Source: Arthrobacter sp. efr-133-R2A-120 (GTDB taxonomy: Bacteria > Actinomycetota > Actinomycetes > Actinomycetales > Micrococcaceae). From it: 64,000 nucleotides of DNA. Every line of letters starts with the position of its first letter. The stretch's first letter is position 1. Both the position numbers and the translations under genes were made by a program. The stretch is from positions 1 to 64,000 of the forward strand of contig NZ_JARVRF010000001.1 of assembly GCF_030209835.1 (NCBI RefSeq), written 5' to 3'. A model generated the notes under the pieces. It had not been told where the DNA came from, did not search any database, and saw only the letters and a program-made list of their open reading frames with translations. This document shows positions 55,454-64,000 of this stretch, piece after piece.

Positions 55454-58009
55454 GTGCCGCTCTGGAGCAAGCACCACGGCCTGGAAGAGCCCTACCCGCT
55501 GATCAGCCACCTGCTCGACACCGCCGCGTCGGCCACGGTCCTGTGGGACCTCTGGCTCCGGGACGGGCTCCGGGAGCTCATCGAAGACGCCCTCGGCCCT
55601 GACGCGCGGGCCTGGGTCGCCGCCGCCGCCGGGCTGCACGACCTCGGGAAAGCCAACCCAGTCTTCGCGGCCCAGCTGTTTGCCCCCGCGGAACCCTGGC
55701 ACGATGCAACACGCTCGGCTCTGGAAAGAGCCGGCTATAACCTGGACGTCCCGCCGGAACGCCTCGGGCACCTGCGCCGCCACGAGAGTGTGTCGGCCAT
55801 GGCGCTCTCCGGCGGGGGCATGAAGTCCGGTGATGACGTTGCCGGGAACTGGCTGGCGGCCACGGCTCTCGGCCACCACGGCAAATTCCAGGTGCCCGGT
55901 TCGTCGGCGTCGAGAGCCTTCAGGAACTCCGCCAACGGTGCCTGGGCAACGTCCCGCACCGAACTGCGCGCGGCAGTCCTGACGGCCGTCGGGCTCGACC
56001 CCGACCGGGAACCGCCCCGCGGATCCACGACGGCCGCAGTCTTGATCTCCGGGCTTGTTGTCCTGGCCGACCGCACCGCCTCCGAATGGCACGCGGTCCG
56101 GAAAGCCCAGGAGGAAATCCGTGCCGGAGTCCTCGACCCTGACGACCACGCCGGCTGGATGGAGCACCGCACCAGGTTCTTCGCCCGCCGCCTGCCCCGC
56201 ACCCTCGGCGTCTACCGCGGTTTCGCCGACGCCCACACGTCCATCACCGGGGACTTCGAGCTCCGCCCGCTGCAGGAGTCAGCACTGCAGTCCGGCGACG
56301 GACTCTGGATGGCCATGGCCCCGACCGGCAACGGCAAGACCGAGGCCGCGCTGCTGCGCCATTCGCTACGCAACGAGCGGCTGATCTTCGCCCTGCCCAC
56401 CCAGGCCACGACCAACGCCATGATGAAGCGGGTCCAGAAGACCTACCAAGGCACCGGCAACGTCGCCGAACTGGCCCACCGGCTCGCCAGCGTGGAGGAC
56501 TTCTACGCCCTGTCCTCCGACATCAAGTCCTTGGACTGCCATGACGAGGCCGACGGTCACGGCACCGCCGACAACGGGCTCATCCCGTCGGAGTTCCTCC
56601 GCAACGGCACCGCACGTCTGCTGGCCCCCGTCTCCGTTTCCACGATTGACCAGGTCCTCGCCGGATCGCTGCGGACCAAATGGGCGCACCTTCGCCTGCT
56701 GACCATCGCCAACGCCCACATCGTCATTGACGAAGCGCACCTGATGGATCAGTACCAGTCGGCCCTCGCCGAACAGCTGATGAGCTGGTGGGGCGTCACC
56801 GGAACCCGCGTCACGATCCTCTCCGCCACGCTTCCGCGCTGGCAGCGTGACGCCTTCGCAACCGCCTACGACAAAGACTGGGGGCCATTGGAAATCACTT
56901 TCCCGTCCCAGGAGAACGTCCCCGGCGTCGCCGGAAAACTGGAGCAGGCCAGCTACGGCATCGCCATCACCAAGACGAAATCCGCCGACCCGGTCCAGGC
57001 CCATATTGACTGGGCCACCACCCTGCGGGCAACAGCACCGGACGCCCGGATCGGCATCGTCCTGAACACCGTGGGCCGTGCCCAGGAGACAGCCCGGAAG
57101 CTCGCCCTCACCGGGATCACGCCCATCGTCCTGCACTCCAGGATGACCGCAGGGCATCGCCGGGACGCCGCCGACCGGCTCCTGCAGGAGATCGGCAAGG
57201 GCGGCACCGGCACCGGCACCGTCCTCGTCGGCACCCAGGCCGTGGAAGCATCCCTGGACATCGACCTGGACGCCATGAGCACAGACCTTGCACCTTCACC
57301 CTCGCTCATCCAGCGGGCCGGCAGAGTCTGGCGCCACGAGGACCCGCGGCGGGCCTCCAGGCTGCCCGGCGTTCATGAGCTTCCACTGAACATTGTCCGC
57401 GGCGACGGAAAGCGCGGCGCGCTCCCGTACTTCGCCTCCGAGCTGGACCGCGTCTGGGTCCACCTCCAGACACGCAGCCGTCTGCTCATGCCCGAGGACA
57501 GCCAGGACTTCGTCGAAGCATCCTCACTCCGGCTCGACGAGGTGGACTGGACCGAGCAGGAAGAACTGGCAGAGTTAGCACGCCGGTACGCCAAAGCCGG
57601 CGGCATCGTCATCGACACCCTCGAGCTCACCGATCCGCACGCGGACCTGGAATCGCTGATGCGGCTCACCGGCCACGACGTCGATGAGCAGACGGCAACC
57701 CGGCTGATCGAGCCACCCAGTCTCACCGCCATGTTCATCGACCCGTCAGGAAACAACAGCGTACCGGGAGCATGGCACGGCTCCGTCTCCGACCTCGAAG
57801 CGATCGACCCCCAGGACAGAACATCGCTCCGCCATGCAATGGAAGCCACCGTGCCGCTCAACGGAAAACTCGCCAGGCAATCCCTCAAAGCCGGCAACGC
57901 ATGGAACCCGTCCTCGAAGGTCCTCAAATCCATGGTCCCGATCATCCTCGGACAAGCCGGCCTCGGCTACCACCCGATCCTCGGTGTCATCGATCTGGGA
58001 GCCAACTAG
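55454..58009 (+). CDS. cas3: Cas3 nuclease-helicase
   Basis: 851-residue protein that unwinds and degrades target DNA after Cascade binding. HD nuclease residues: H62-D63 in HDLGKAN and H141-H142 in GHHGK. Helicase motifs: I GNGKT (~residues 291-295), II DEAH (426-429), III SATLP (457-461) and VI QRAGR (620-624). All expected catalytic residues are kept. Starts GTG two bases after cas6e. In common I-E loci cas3 comes first; here it ends the operon where cas1 would be, and the array starts 36 bases later. Confidence 0.92.
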   Translation: MPLWSKHHGLEEPYPLISHLLDTAASATVLWDLWLRDGLRELIEDALGPDARAWVAAAAGLHDLGKANPVFAAQLFAPAEPWHDATRSALERAGYNLDVPPERLGHLRRHESVSAMALSGGGMKSGDDVAGNWLAATALGHHGKFQVPGSSASRAFRNSANGAWATSRTELRAAVLTAVGLDPDREPPRGSTTAAVLISGLVVLADRTASEWHAVRKAQEEIRAGVLDPDDHAGWMEHRTRFFARRLPRTLGVYRGFADAHTSITGDFELRPLQESALQSGDGLWMAMAPTGNGKTEAALLRHSLRNERLIFALPTQATTNAMMKRVQKTYQGTGNVAELAHRLASVEDFYALSSDIKSLDCHDEADGHGTADNGLIPSEFLRNGTARLLAPVSVSTIDQVLAGSLRTKWAHLRLLTIANAHIVIDEAHLMDQYQSALAEQLMSWWGVTGTRVTILSATLPRWQRDAFATAYDKDWGPLEITFPSQENVPGVAGKLEQASYGIAITKTKSADPVQAHIDWATTLRATAPDARIGIVLNTVGRAQETARKLALTGITPIVLHSRMTAGHRRDAADRLLQEIGKGGTGTGTVLVGTQAVEASLDIDLDAMSTDLAPSPSLIQRAGRVWRHEDPRRASRLPGVHELPLNIVRGDGKRGALPYFASELDRVWVHLQTRSRLLMPEDSQDFVEASSLRLDEVDWTEQEELAELARRYAKAGGIVIDTLELTDPHADLESLMRLTGHDVDEQTATRLIEPPSLTAMFIDPSGNNSVPGAWHGSVSDLEAIDPQDRTSLRHAMEATVPLNGKLARQSLKAGNAWNPSSKVLKSMVPIILGQAGLGYHPILGVIDLGAN

Positions 58010-58045
58010 TGGGATATTCAGACCGAACAGTCGCCCTCTCACGGA

Positions 58046-59474
58046 GTCTTCCCCGCCCACGCGGGGGTGTTTCAATTACACACGGTGGGACGGAAAGGCA
58101 AGTACTGTCTTCCCCGCCCACGCGGGGGTATTTCCATGTGGCAGTTTTCCTCCACCGCGCAGCTTGCGTCTTCCCCGCCCAGGCGGGGGTATTTCCATGA
58201 GCCGACACGGAGAACCCCGCACACCCCCGTCTTCCTCGCCCACGCGGGGGTGTTTCCTACGGGTACAAGATGGACAGCGCCGTGCATGCGGATTCCCCGC
58301 CGGGCGGGGGTGTTTCCATCTGGCTGACCCAGATGGCCGAAGAGTGCAAGTCTTCCCCGCCAGCGCGCGGGGGTGTTTCCATGTCGTAGATCGCGCCCTC
58401 AGCGTTCGTCCAGTCTTCCCCGCCCTCGCGGGGGTGTTTCCCTTTCCGACCTCGGATATGACACTCAATGGCGGTCTTCCCCGCCCACTCGGGGGTATTT
58501 CCTACATACACACGCAAAACGAGAGAATGACCCAGTCTTCCCTGCCCACGCGGGGGCATTTCCAAAATGGTGACCTTCCAGCTCATCGTCGCCCGGTCTT
58601 CCCCGCCTACGCGGGGGTATTTCCTTCTACGTCAACAACGACCAGCTCATGTACAAGTCTTCCCCGCCGGCGCGGGGGTATTTCCGTCTGCCCCATCACC
58701 CTCGTCACCCGCCAATGGTCTTCCCCGCCTACGCGGGGGTATTTCCTCCGCTTATCCCGATAAGATACGAAATCTCCCGTCTTCCCCCCCCCACGCGGGG
58801 GTGTTTCCAAGGCCAACGGCACCGCCGTGTTGGACGTGATGGCTTCCCCGCCCACGCGGGGGTGTTTCCATGCCGCTGGTGTTCGGGGTTGCAGTTGCAT
58901 TGCCTTCCCCGCCCCCACGCGGGGGTATTTCCATCACTTTCGACACGGACCATGAGATGACGGTGTCTTCCCCGCCCACGCGGGGGTGTTTCCATGGCCG
59001 CCAACCAGGCATTCATGCTGCAATAGTCTTCCCTGCCCACGCGGGGGTGTTTCCTGCTCCATGTAGCCGGTGAACGGGTACCATATATCTTCCCCGCCGA
59101 CGCGGGGGTGTTTCCATGGTTATGAATCAAGGTTCGTGGACTGTCTGGTCTTCCCCGCCCACGCGGGGGTGTTTTCCAAAGGGAATGACTGCGGCGGGCT
59201 GTCCCGAAGGTCTTCCCCGCCCACGCGGCGGTGTTTCCCGGTAGTCACAGTTGATGCGCTTACACAGGTCGTCTTCCCCGCCCACGCGGGGGTGTTTCCG
59301 TCTCACAGAGTCCACACCCGTGTTTTTCGGGTTTTCCCCGCCCACCCGGGGGTGTTTCCGAGGACGACTTCGTGAACAACCTCATCACCGTGGTCTTCCC
59401 CGCCCACGTGGGGATGTTTCCCACAAGGCCCGCTGCAAAACCCGCGGTGCGACGTCTTCCCCCTGTAGGAAGAC
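58046..59474 (+). CRISPR. CRISPR array, 23 repeats plus truncated terminal repeat
   Basis: Repeats of about 29 bp (GTCTTCCCCGCCCACGCGGG continued by GGTGTTTCC) recur every 61 bp with 32-bp spacers; start positions include 58046, 58107, 58168, 58229, 58350, 58413, 58474, 58535, 58596, 58657, 58718, 58779, 58841, 58902, 58965, 59026, 59087, 59148, 59210, 59271, 59331 and 59393. The 24th, at 59454, is truncated. The stem GGGG/CCCC forms the Cas6e hairpin. Only about two copies are exactly consensus; many differ by substitutions or 1-2-base insertions (58350, 58779, 58902, 59148). No AT-rich leader precedes the first repeat. Confidence 0.95.
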
Positions 59475-59485
59475 TGTTTGTTTTG
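59454..59485 (+). terminator. Terminal repeat remodelled into an intrinsic terminator
   Basis: GTCTTCC and GGAAGAC form a 7-bp stem around CCCTGTA, followed by TGTTTGTTTTG. The stem's first half is the start of the repeat; the second half is new sequence replacing the repeat's centre. It would end transcription of the array. Confidence 0.6.
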
Positions 59486-59729
59486 CGCCCGCCTGAAGTC
59501 ATACCGCGAGCGGGGAGGCGACAGACGCCTCAACCGGGCCATCCATCAAGCCATCGTCGTTAGAACAGCCCACGACGAACCCACCCGCGCCTATATCGAA
59601 CGACGAACCGCCGAAGGCAAAACCAAGCGTGAGATCCGTCGGTGCCTCAAGCGATACCTCTCCCGCCACCTCTACCGCTCCCTGAACGCACTCCACACCG
59701 CCGACGACACCATCCCGACCACGGCTTGA
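59478..59729 (+). pseudogene. IS110 family transposase, C-terminal fragment
   Basis: 83-residue remnant of the Tnp_20 C-terminal part of IS110 transposases, with GGDRRLNRAIHQAIVVRTAH and TRAYIERRTAEGKTKREIRR then CLKRYLSRHLYRSL. The N-terminal DEDD part is missing, cut off by the end of the array. A second copy of its final 50 bases lies at 60204-60272. Confidence 0.8.
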
Positions 59730-60272
59730 GAGATAGGGAAGATTCGCCCCCCCGGAACAGGCGGCGGGCAACTAGCCGGGCTGGTCATCACAGCCTGCAT
59801 TGGGACGAATATCACTGAGTCCCAGCAGCCGGGCATCCTGATTCAGGGCTTTGCTAGCGGGGCATTATGACCGGTGCAGCGGTTGCAGCTAGGGACAGCA
59901 TGCAGCCCGTGAAACCCAGGCTCATAAGCGCGATCCGCCGGGAACCCCACGGATTGCCTTTCTGACGCGGGCGGCGCGACTCATAGATGGCGATGGGGAA
60001 AGTCATCACCACGCCAATCAACATGAGCAGTAGAACCAGTTGCGGGGGAAGCATCTTGAGGACTCGTTCCGGCTGACCCAGTCCGTAACCCTTGAAATAG
60101 GATCAATATCGACTCTATGGTCGCTCCTGGCGCATGTCTACGCGTCTCGTCGTCTACTTTCCTCAGATGCGCGGAGGTTTCAGGCGTACTTCGGTCCCAC
60201 CCGCTGAACGCACCCCACACCGCCGACGACACCATCCCGACCACGGCTTGACAGATATAGAAGATTCGCCCC
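59682..60272. repeat. 69-bp direct repeat of the IS110 3' end
   Basis: Positions 59682-59750 and 60204-60272 are identical at 65 of 69 bases, starting CTGAACGCA and including the transposase stop codon and the trailing GATTCGCCCC. They flank a 453-bp segment holding only a short membrane-protein frame. Confidence 0.7.
59854..60054 (-). CDS. Small membrane protein (66 aa)
   Basis: Two hydrophobic helices (LVLLLMLIGVVMTFPIAI and ALMSLGFTGCMLSLAATAA) separated by a basic loop. Weak ribosome-binding site. Lies between the IS110 repeats; 60055-60371 holds no other gene. Confidence 0.4.
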   Translation of the reverse strand: MLPPQLVLLLMLIGVVMTFPIAIYESRRPRQKGNPWGSRRIALMSLGFTGCMLSLAATAAPVIMPR

Positions 60273-60371
60273 TGAAAGACCGCCCGCGGTCCTTAGACCG
60301 CTGGACGAGCGACCGGATCCGGTGGATGTCAGGGCCTTGCACCGCTCCGCGGGAGTGGAATCCCCGCCGGG

Positions 60372-61301
60372 TTAGGGTGTCATTGCCCGAGGTTGTGGAG
60401 GGACGGGAATCTCCTCTGCCTTAGCGCGTGGACCTTCCCGTTTGTGAGACGCCGACTGTTGTGACCTTCGAATACCGCACGGACCTCGCCGTAGGCGCTG
60501 CTGGTGTCTCCTCGCGATGTCGATCCACAAGTCATACGGCCAGTCACGGGCAGGGGCGCCCATAGGCAACTCCCAAGGGTCCGGTTCTCCGATAGGGCAG
60601 GAGCCCCAGGTGAATCTCACCCAGTATGCCGACCAGGGAATACCTGACTCGGTCTGGCTGAAACGGCGGGTGGCGTGATTGAAGGGAACCGTGTGAATGA
60701 TCCAGGCGAGCCATCCAAGCCACCGCGTCCTCGCGATCCATTGGGTCACTTTGGATCGCAGAGTGACTGGTCGTGGCCTCGCCCGCCAGAGCTGCCCGTC
60801 GAAGGTGGTTTTGACCCACGTCACTCCTGCCCCATCCGTAAAACTCAGGACGAGATCGGACGAGGGCAGGTATTTGTCGTCGTAGACCAAGGCCTCCCCG
60901 GGAAGGACGCTCAACCCGAACGGCTGTGAGGCTAACTGAGGAAACTGGACTCTCTCGGTCAGGTACCGACTGCGACGCGCAAAGGGATCGGAGTGTTGTC
61001 GCCACTGCGAGCGTTGAAATGTGTAAACGTCCACCTGGGTGACGGGAAGATCGGAGTCATTGCGAACGGTGACGTTCGTTCCGCGGATGGACCAGGATTC
61101 TGCGAATCCTCCGCCTTCGCTACGAGTCCGCTCGGACACTTCGTGACGGAGCAGGCTAATTTTGGAGGCTTGTTCTTTGCTCCGGTTCTCATCCACCCGA
61201 CTGCGGTCCCGTTGACCCTGAATGAACAACGCTACGGTCACGGTGCCAAGGACAATGTTCACCATCAGCTGCGTGAACGATATCCAGCTGGTCTCGGTCA
61301 C
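60372..61301 (-). CDS. Membrane-anchored protein of unknown function
   Basis: 309-residue protein; GTG 61301 chosen for its AGGGGGG site. One membrane helix near the N-terminus (QLMVNIVLGTVTVALFI), then a soluble part with a beta-rich segment (WSIRGTNVTVRNDSDLPVTQ) and a basic C-terminal tail. No family recognised. Mirrors the single-pass protein on the other flank of the CRISPR locus. Confidence 0.6.
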   Translation of the reverse strand: MTETSWISFTQLMVNIVLGTVTVALFIQGQRDRSRVDENRSKEQASKISLLRHEVSERTRSEGGGFAESWSIRGTNVTVRNDSDLPVTQVDVYTFQRSQWRQHSDPFARRSRYLTERVQFPQLASQPFGLSVLPGEALVYDDKYLPSSDLVLSFTDGAGVTWVKTTFDGQLWRARPRPVTLRSKVTQWIARTRWLGWLAWIIHTVPFNHATRRFSQTESGIPWSAYWVRFTWGSCPIGEPDPWELPMGAPARDWPYDLWIDIARRHQQRLRRGPCGIRRSQQSASHKREGPRAKAEEIPVPPQPRAMTP

Positions 61302-61629
61302 CGACGCCCCCCTGTGCAGAACCAAGCAATCGCCTTCATGGCGCCACCCCATTCTAAAGTCGCCTTTGCCACGGTCGGTGGTATGTCCCGCTCAGGGCAT
61401 CGTTGGTAAAGGGAAAAATCTGGATTCATTGTCCGCGTGACCGAACCGCTGACGCAGAACTGCCCTGGGCGCGAAGTCCCGCAATAGAGTTTGGATATCG
61501 CAAGGTATCGCATCATTGGGTATCGCATCGAGGTATTAGGTAATGGCTTCACATAGACAAGCACGAAACCGAAACTCAGAGGCGGTGTTGGCCTGAACAC
61601 AGGCTGGATGGAGCGCGTATTCTGATCAC

Positions 61630-62520
61630 ATGGATTCGACAACAGCAGCAGCTCCCGATGAGACGGTCACTCCTGCGGAGACGCGCGAGCATGTACTGAA
61701 GATCTCAGGGCGCGGCTACACCGTGGTCCGACACATTCTCGCAGAGCTTCCGGCCGACGCCGAGGGCCGGCCCAGCGTGCTCGGGCCGATGGTGACTGAC
61801 CGCAAGCGGCGTTCATTGCAGCTTTACCTGCTGCTGCTGACTGTCTGGCCGTGGCTTGAGACTCAGGACAACCCCTTCCTGCCTGCGGAGACCTGGGCGA
61901 GAGCGCTACGCACGGACCGGGGCCGCCAATGGACCCCGACGAACGTCTCGAGCGCATGGTCCGACCTTGAGCGGAGAGGGCTCATCGAACGACACCGGCA
62001 CCCGCGCGCCGTCGCCGTTGTTCCACGTCGTGAAGATGGCAAGGCCAAATACACCAAACCAGGCCGGATCAAAAACGACCGCCGAGAGACCTATTTCGTC
62101 CTGCCCCGTGAGTTTTGGACCGAGGAATGGTTCGAACAGCTCACCATGCCAGGCCTGGCCATGCTCTTGATCATCGCAGCTGAGACAAGCAACAAGACCG
62201 AGGTCTGGCTGACCAATGAACACGCCGCAAAGTGGTACGGTCTTTCGTCACGGTCCGTAGAGGCCGGGATAGCGGACCTGAACAAACACGGACTGCTCAA
62301 GGACCGCGAAGAATGGGTCAAGGCCCCCCTCTCGGCGATCGGCACCACCAAACGACACTGGTACAGCCTCACAGCCCCCTTCAGCTACACGGCCCGAACG
62401 GCAATCCAACAGGCGGCGCAGTCCGAATTCAAGGCCCGAACCGGCGCGAAGCCCCGCAAAGAATCCGCTGCGCCAACGAAGATGAAGGCGAAGAAGAAGC
62501 CAGCCGAGGACACCCCGTGA
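61630..62520 (+). CDS. HTH protein, replication or regulatory type
   Basis: 296-residue protein with two winged-helix-like regions: WTPTNVSSAWSDLERRGLIERH (~99-120) and LTNEHAAKWYGLSSRSVEAGIADLNKHGLLK (~195-225). The Lys-rich tail is basic. Overlaps the next gene by GTGA. It could be an accessory replication protein or the regulator of a two-gene cassette. Confidence 0.65.
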   Translation: MDSTTAAAPDETVTPAETREHVLKISGRGYTVVRHILAELPADAEGRPSVLGPMVTDRKRRSLQLYLLLLTVWPWLETQDNPFLPAETWARALRTDRGRQWTPTNVSSAWSDLERRGLIERHRHPRAVAVVPRREDGKAKYTKPGRIKNDRRETYFVLPREFWTEEWFEQLTMPGLAMLLIIAAETSNKTEVWLTNEHAAKWYGLSSRSVEAGIADLNKHGLLKDREEWVKAPLSAIGTTKRHWYSLTAPFSYTARTAIQQAAQSEFKARTGAKPRKESAAPTKMKAKKKPAEDTP

Positions 62521-63059
62521 ACAGCTCCCACATCTACGTCGACGAGACCAAAGCCAAAGGCTACCTCGTCGCGGCCGCGACCGGCATCCCATCCCAGCTC
62601 GCCGTCTCACGCAAGGAGATAGGTGCACTCATCCTTCCAGGACAGCGAAGCCTCCACATGAAGGCAGAAAGCGATGCCCGCAAACGTAAAATCGCCAACA
62701 CGATCGTCACAATGGGCGAGACACTCGGGATCAAAGCGGTGATCTACGACGCCGGCCGGGACGGCACCGAAAAAGAGCGCCGCTCCCGATGCCTGAAAGC
62801 CCTCGTGAACGATGCCGCGAAGTACGAGCGGGCCAAGATTGTATTCGACCTCGACGAGACACTACGCAGCTGGGACCGGCAGCAGATGATAGAACTGACG
62901 CGTGCCGCAGGAGCGGGTGAAAGGATCAGCTACGAACACTACGTCCGCAACAGCGAACCGCTCCTAGCAATTCCCGACACGATCGCTTGGTGCTGGGCCC
63001 GCGGAGGCGAATGGCGGGCGCGCATACGCCCCGTCGTCCAGGACGTCATCGACGTTTAG
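62517..63059 (+). CDS. DUF3800-like protein
   Basis: 180-residue protein beginning IYVDETKAKGYLVAAA, matching the start of DUF3800/RNase H-like proteins with acidic Asp/Glu at the first strand; a second acidic strand is KIVFDLDET. GTG start overlaps the HTH gene's stop. Probably a nuclease-like partner of the upstream HTH gene; the pairing recalls small defence or toxin modules. Confidence 0.6.
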   Translation: MNSSHIYVDETKAKGYLVAAATGIPSQLAVSRKEIGALILPGQRSLHMKAESDARKRKIANTIVTMGETLGIKAVIYDAGRDGTEKERRSRCLKALVNDAAKYERAKIVFDLDETLRSWDRQQMIELTRAAGAGERISYEHYVRNSEPLLAIPDTIAWCWARGGEWRARIRPVVQDVIDV

Positions 63060-63073
63060 GGGCCCCAAATACG

Positions 63074-63114
63074 CGAAGCCCGAGCGCCACGGTCGTCCGG
63101 CCGGGTCTCGGGCT
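63074..63114 (+). terminator. Terminator-like inverted repeat
   Basis: AGCCCGAG and CTCGGGCT pair across a GC-rich loop 15 bases after the DUF3800-like gene; no T-run. Confidence 0.45.
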
Positions 63115-63470
63115 CACTTTCTGGAGCTCAACGTTCCAGACGCCATAAGTATGCACAACTTTGCGCACGCATATCAACCCCAGCGCTAAGCCAGAGAAGC
63201 TGGGAAGATCATCTTCAACCCCACGGACACCGGGAATACCATGAGGGAAGGCGCACATACTGGCCCACCGTCGGGACGTACATCATGCCACGCAACAACA
63301 TCCGGGACAGCAGCAACAGCAACGGTAGCCCCGCTGCAATCGCGCTTCGCCCCGGCCACCGGATCAGGGAAATCCGCCAACAACTACACCATCGGCACCA
63401 CGCACTGCCCCGATACCAAGTCACCGACGCTCACGCTGCCCCGCGTTCGCCTTTCGTGAAGGCGCAGTTG

Positions 63471-63815
63471 ATGTCTGTGACCTCCGATCTCTACCAGGCG
63501 CGCCTCTACAGCAGGTCCCGCAGTCACAGCGCCAGGGAACGGCTCTCCGCAGTCCGCGAGGCCATCGCCACCTCTCCCTACACGTGGGAAGAGCTGACCG
63601 AGGACGGCGTCCGGGATTGGGTGGAACCCTCGGTCATGGATGATGTACTCCTGGCTTCCGCACTGGAGTCCTTGGGAGACCTGACCATCGATGAACGCCC
63701 CTATCTGGGGAAGTTCACCGTGGAGAGGATCTACGAGATACTCACGAACGCCGAAGCGGCATACTGGCGCCGGATCTACTCCGGCCCCGGAGTCAGGACC
63801 AACCCTGGCCGGTAG
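63471..63815 (+). CDS. Hypothetical protein (114 aa)
   Basis: Soluble, helical protein with SARERLSAVREAIATSPYTW and an acidic centre. ATG 63471 has AAGG eight bases upstream; a longer frame from 63285 has an implausible His/Arg-rich start. No family recognised; 63060-63470 shows no other gene. Confidence 0.55.
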   Translation: MSVTSDLYQARLYSRSRSHSARERLSAVREAIATSPYTWEELTEDGVRDWVEPSVMDDVLLASALESLGDLTIDERPYLGKFTVERIYEILTNAEAAYWRRIYSGPGVRTNPGR

Positions 63816-63820
63816 AGGGT

Positions 63821-63970
63821 TCAGTCGAGGTGTTTGCGGATGACGATACGCCGGTACCCTTCCGGGACGAGTTTCGTTGCCTTGGCCAAGGCGTCTTCGT
63901 AGGTGGCGCCGGGCGCGCTGACATGGCTCTGCTCGCCCTCCGGGCTTTCGATTGTTAGTTCAACTTCCAC
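63821..63970 (-). CDS. Small protein, possibly cut by the window edge
   Basis: 49 residues from GTG 63970: a beta-hairpin-like segment VEVELTIESPEGEQSHVSA followed by an amphipathic helix and ending RRIVIRKHLD. The frame stays open to the window end, so the gene may be longer. No family recognised. Confidence 0.4.
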   Translation of the reverse strand: MEVELTIESPEGEQSHVSAPGATYEDALAKATKLVPEGYRRIVIRKHLD

Positions 63971-64000
63971 GCCTACAAGTTTGCCTGACGGGCGGTCAGA

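Noticed and set aside
57834..58763. Frames reading through the CRISPR array
   Set aside because: They consist of translated repeats with a 61-bp period that shifts frame; no protein homology.
58075..59453. Spacers targeting this plasmid
   Set aside because: A reading by eye found no obvious spacer match elsewhere in the window; an alignment search would be needed for certainty.

Overview
The window looks like a stretch of a large conjugative plasmid from a high-GC actinobacterium, most probably an Arthrobacter-type Micrococcaceae. Supporting signs are the GC-rich third positions, many GTG/TTG starts, 4-bp ATGA/GTGA gene overlaps, an SCO6880-type conjugation operon, and a replication gene next to parAB with iterated repeats. 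The species is an inference from overall character; no rRNA or tRNA gene is visible.

Layout. (1) 1-2.6 kb: insertion-sequence debris, a pRiA4b ORF-3-like gene, an orphan 34-bp palindrome and two tiny hypothetical genes. (2) 2.9-14.3 kb, minus strand: a nucleoside/sugar uptake and breakdown island with a binding lipoprotein, two ABC permeases (no ATPase), an ADP-ribosylglycohydrolase-family protein fused to a C-terminal lectin-like region, a YjbQ-family enzyme, three PfkB kinases, an SIS-domain isomerase-like protein, a nucleoside phosphorylase and a GntR/UTRA repressor. (3) 14.4-24.9 kb: purine salvage/catabolism with nucleoside hydrolase, adenosine deaminase, a Bcr/CflA-type exporter, guanine-deaminase-like enzyme and xanthine dehydrogenase (small and large subunits plus XdhC). 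Together these could carry a purine nucleoside to urate and a phosphorylated pentose. (4) 25.2-27.6 kb: an intact DUF1016/YhcG-type nuclease gene with striking CAATTG-ended palindromes; broken copies of the same family lie at 18.1, 25.3 and 46.1 kb.

(5) 27.6-40.7 kb, minus strand: a type IV secretion/conjugation operon (lysozyme/CHAP-like hydrolase, lipoproteins, MinD-like ATPase, small membrane proteins, VirB6/TrbL-like protein, SCO6880 protein, VirB4, TraG/VirD4, DUF4913, M48 protease). No relaxase is seen. A 31-bp perfect palindrome and a winged-helix gene lie at its head. (6) 41.7-45.9 kb: plasmid maintenance, with a primase-type replication protein, a small ParB-like protein, ParA, and ATGCAT/GAAT repeat fields that look like a centromere. 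(7) 46.6-50.2 kb: accessory genes (pRiA4b/UPF0158 fusion, YaaC-like, membrane coiled-coil protein).

(8) 50.8-59.5 kb, plus strand: a complete type I-E interference operon in the order cas8e-cse2-cas7e-cas5e-cas6e-cas3, running directly into a CRISPR array of 23 repeats plus a truncated 24th. There is no cas1, cas2 or recognisable leader; repeats are heavily mutated, and the last repeat has become a terminator-like hairpin. This suggests an effector-only, non-adapting plasmid CRISPR system. (9) 59.5-64 kb: IS110 transposase remnants, an HTH gene overlapping a DUF3800-like gene, and small hypothetical genes.
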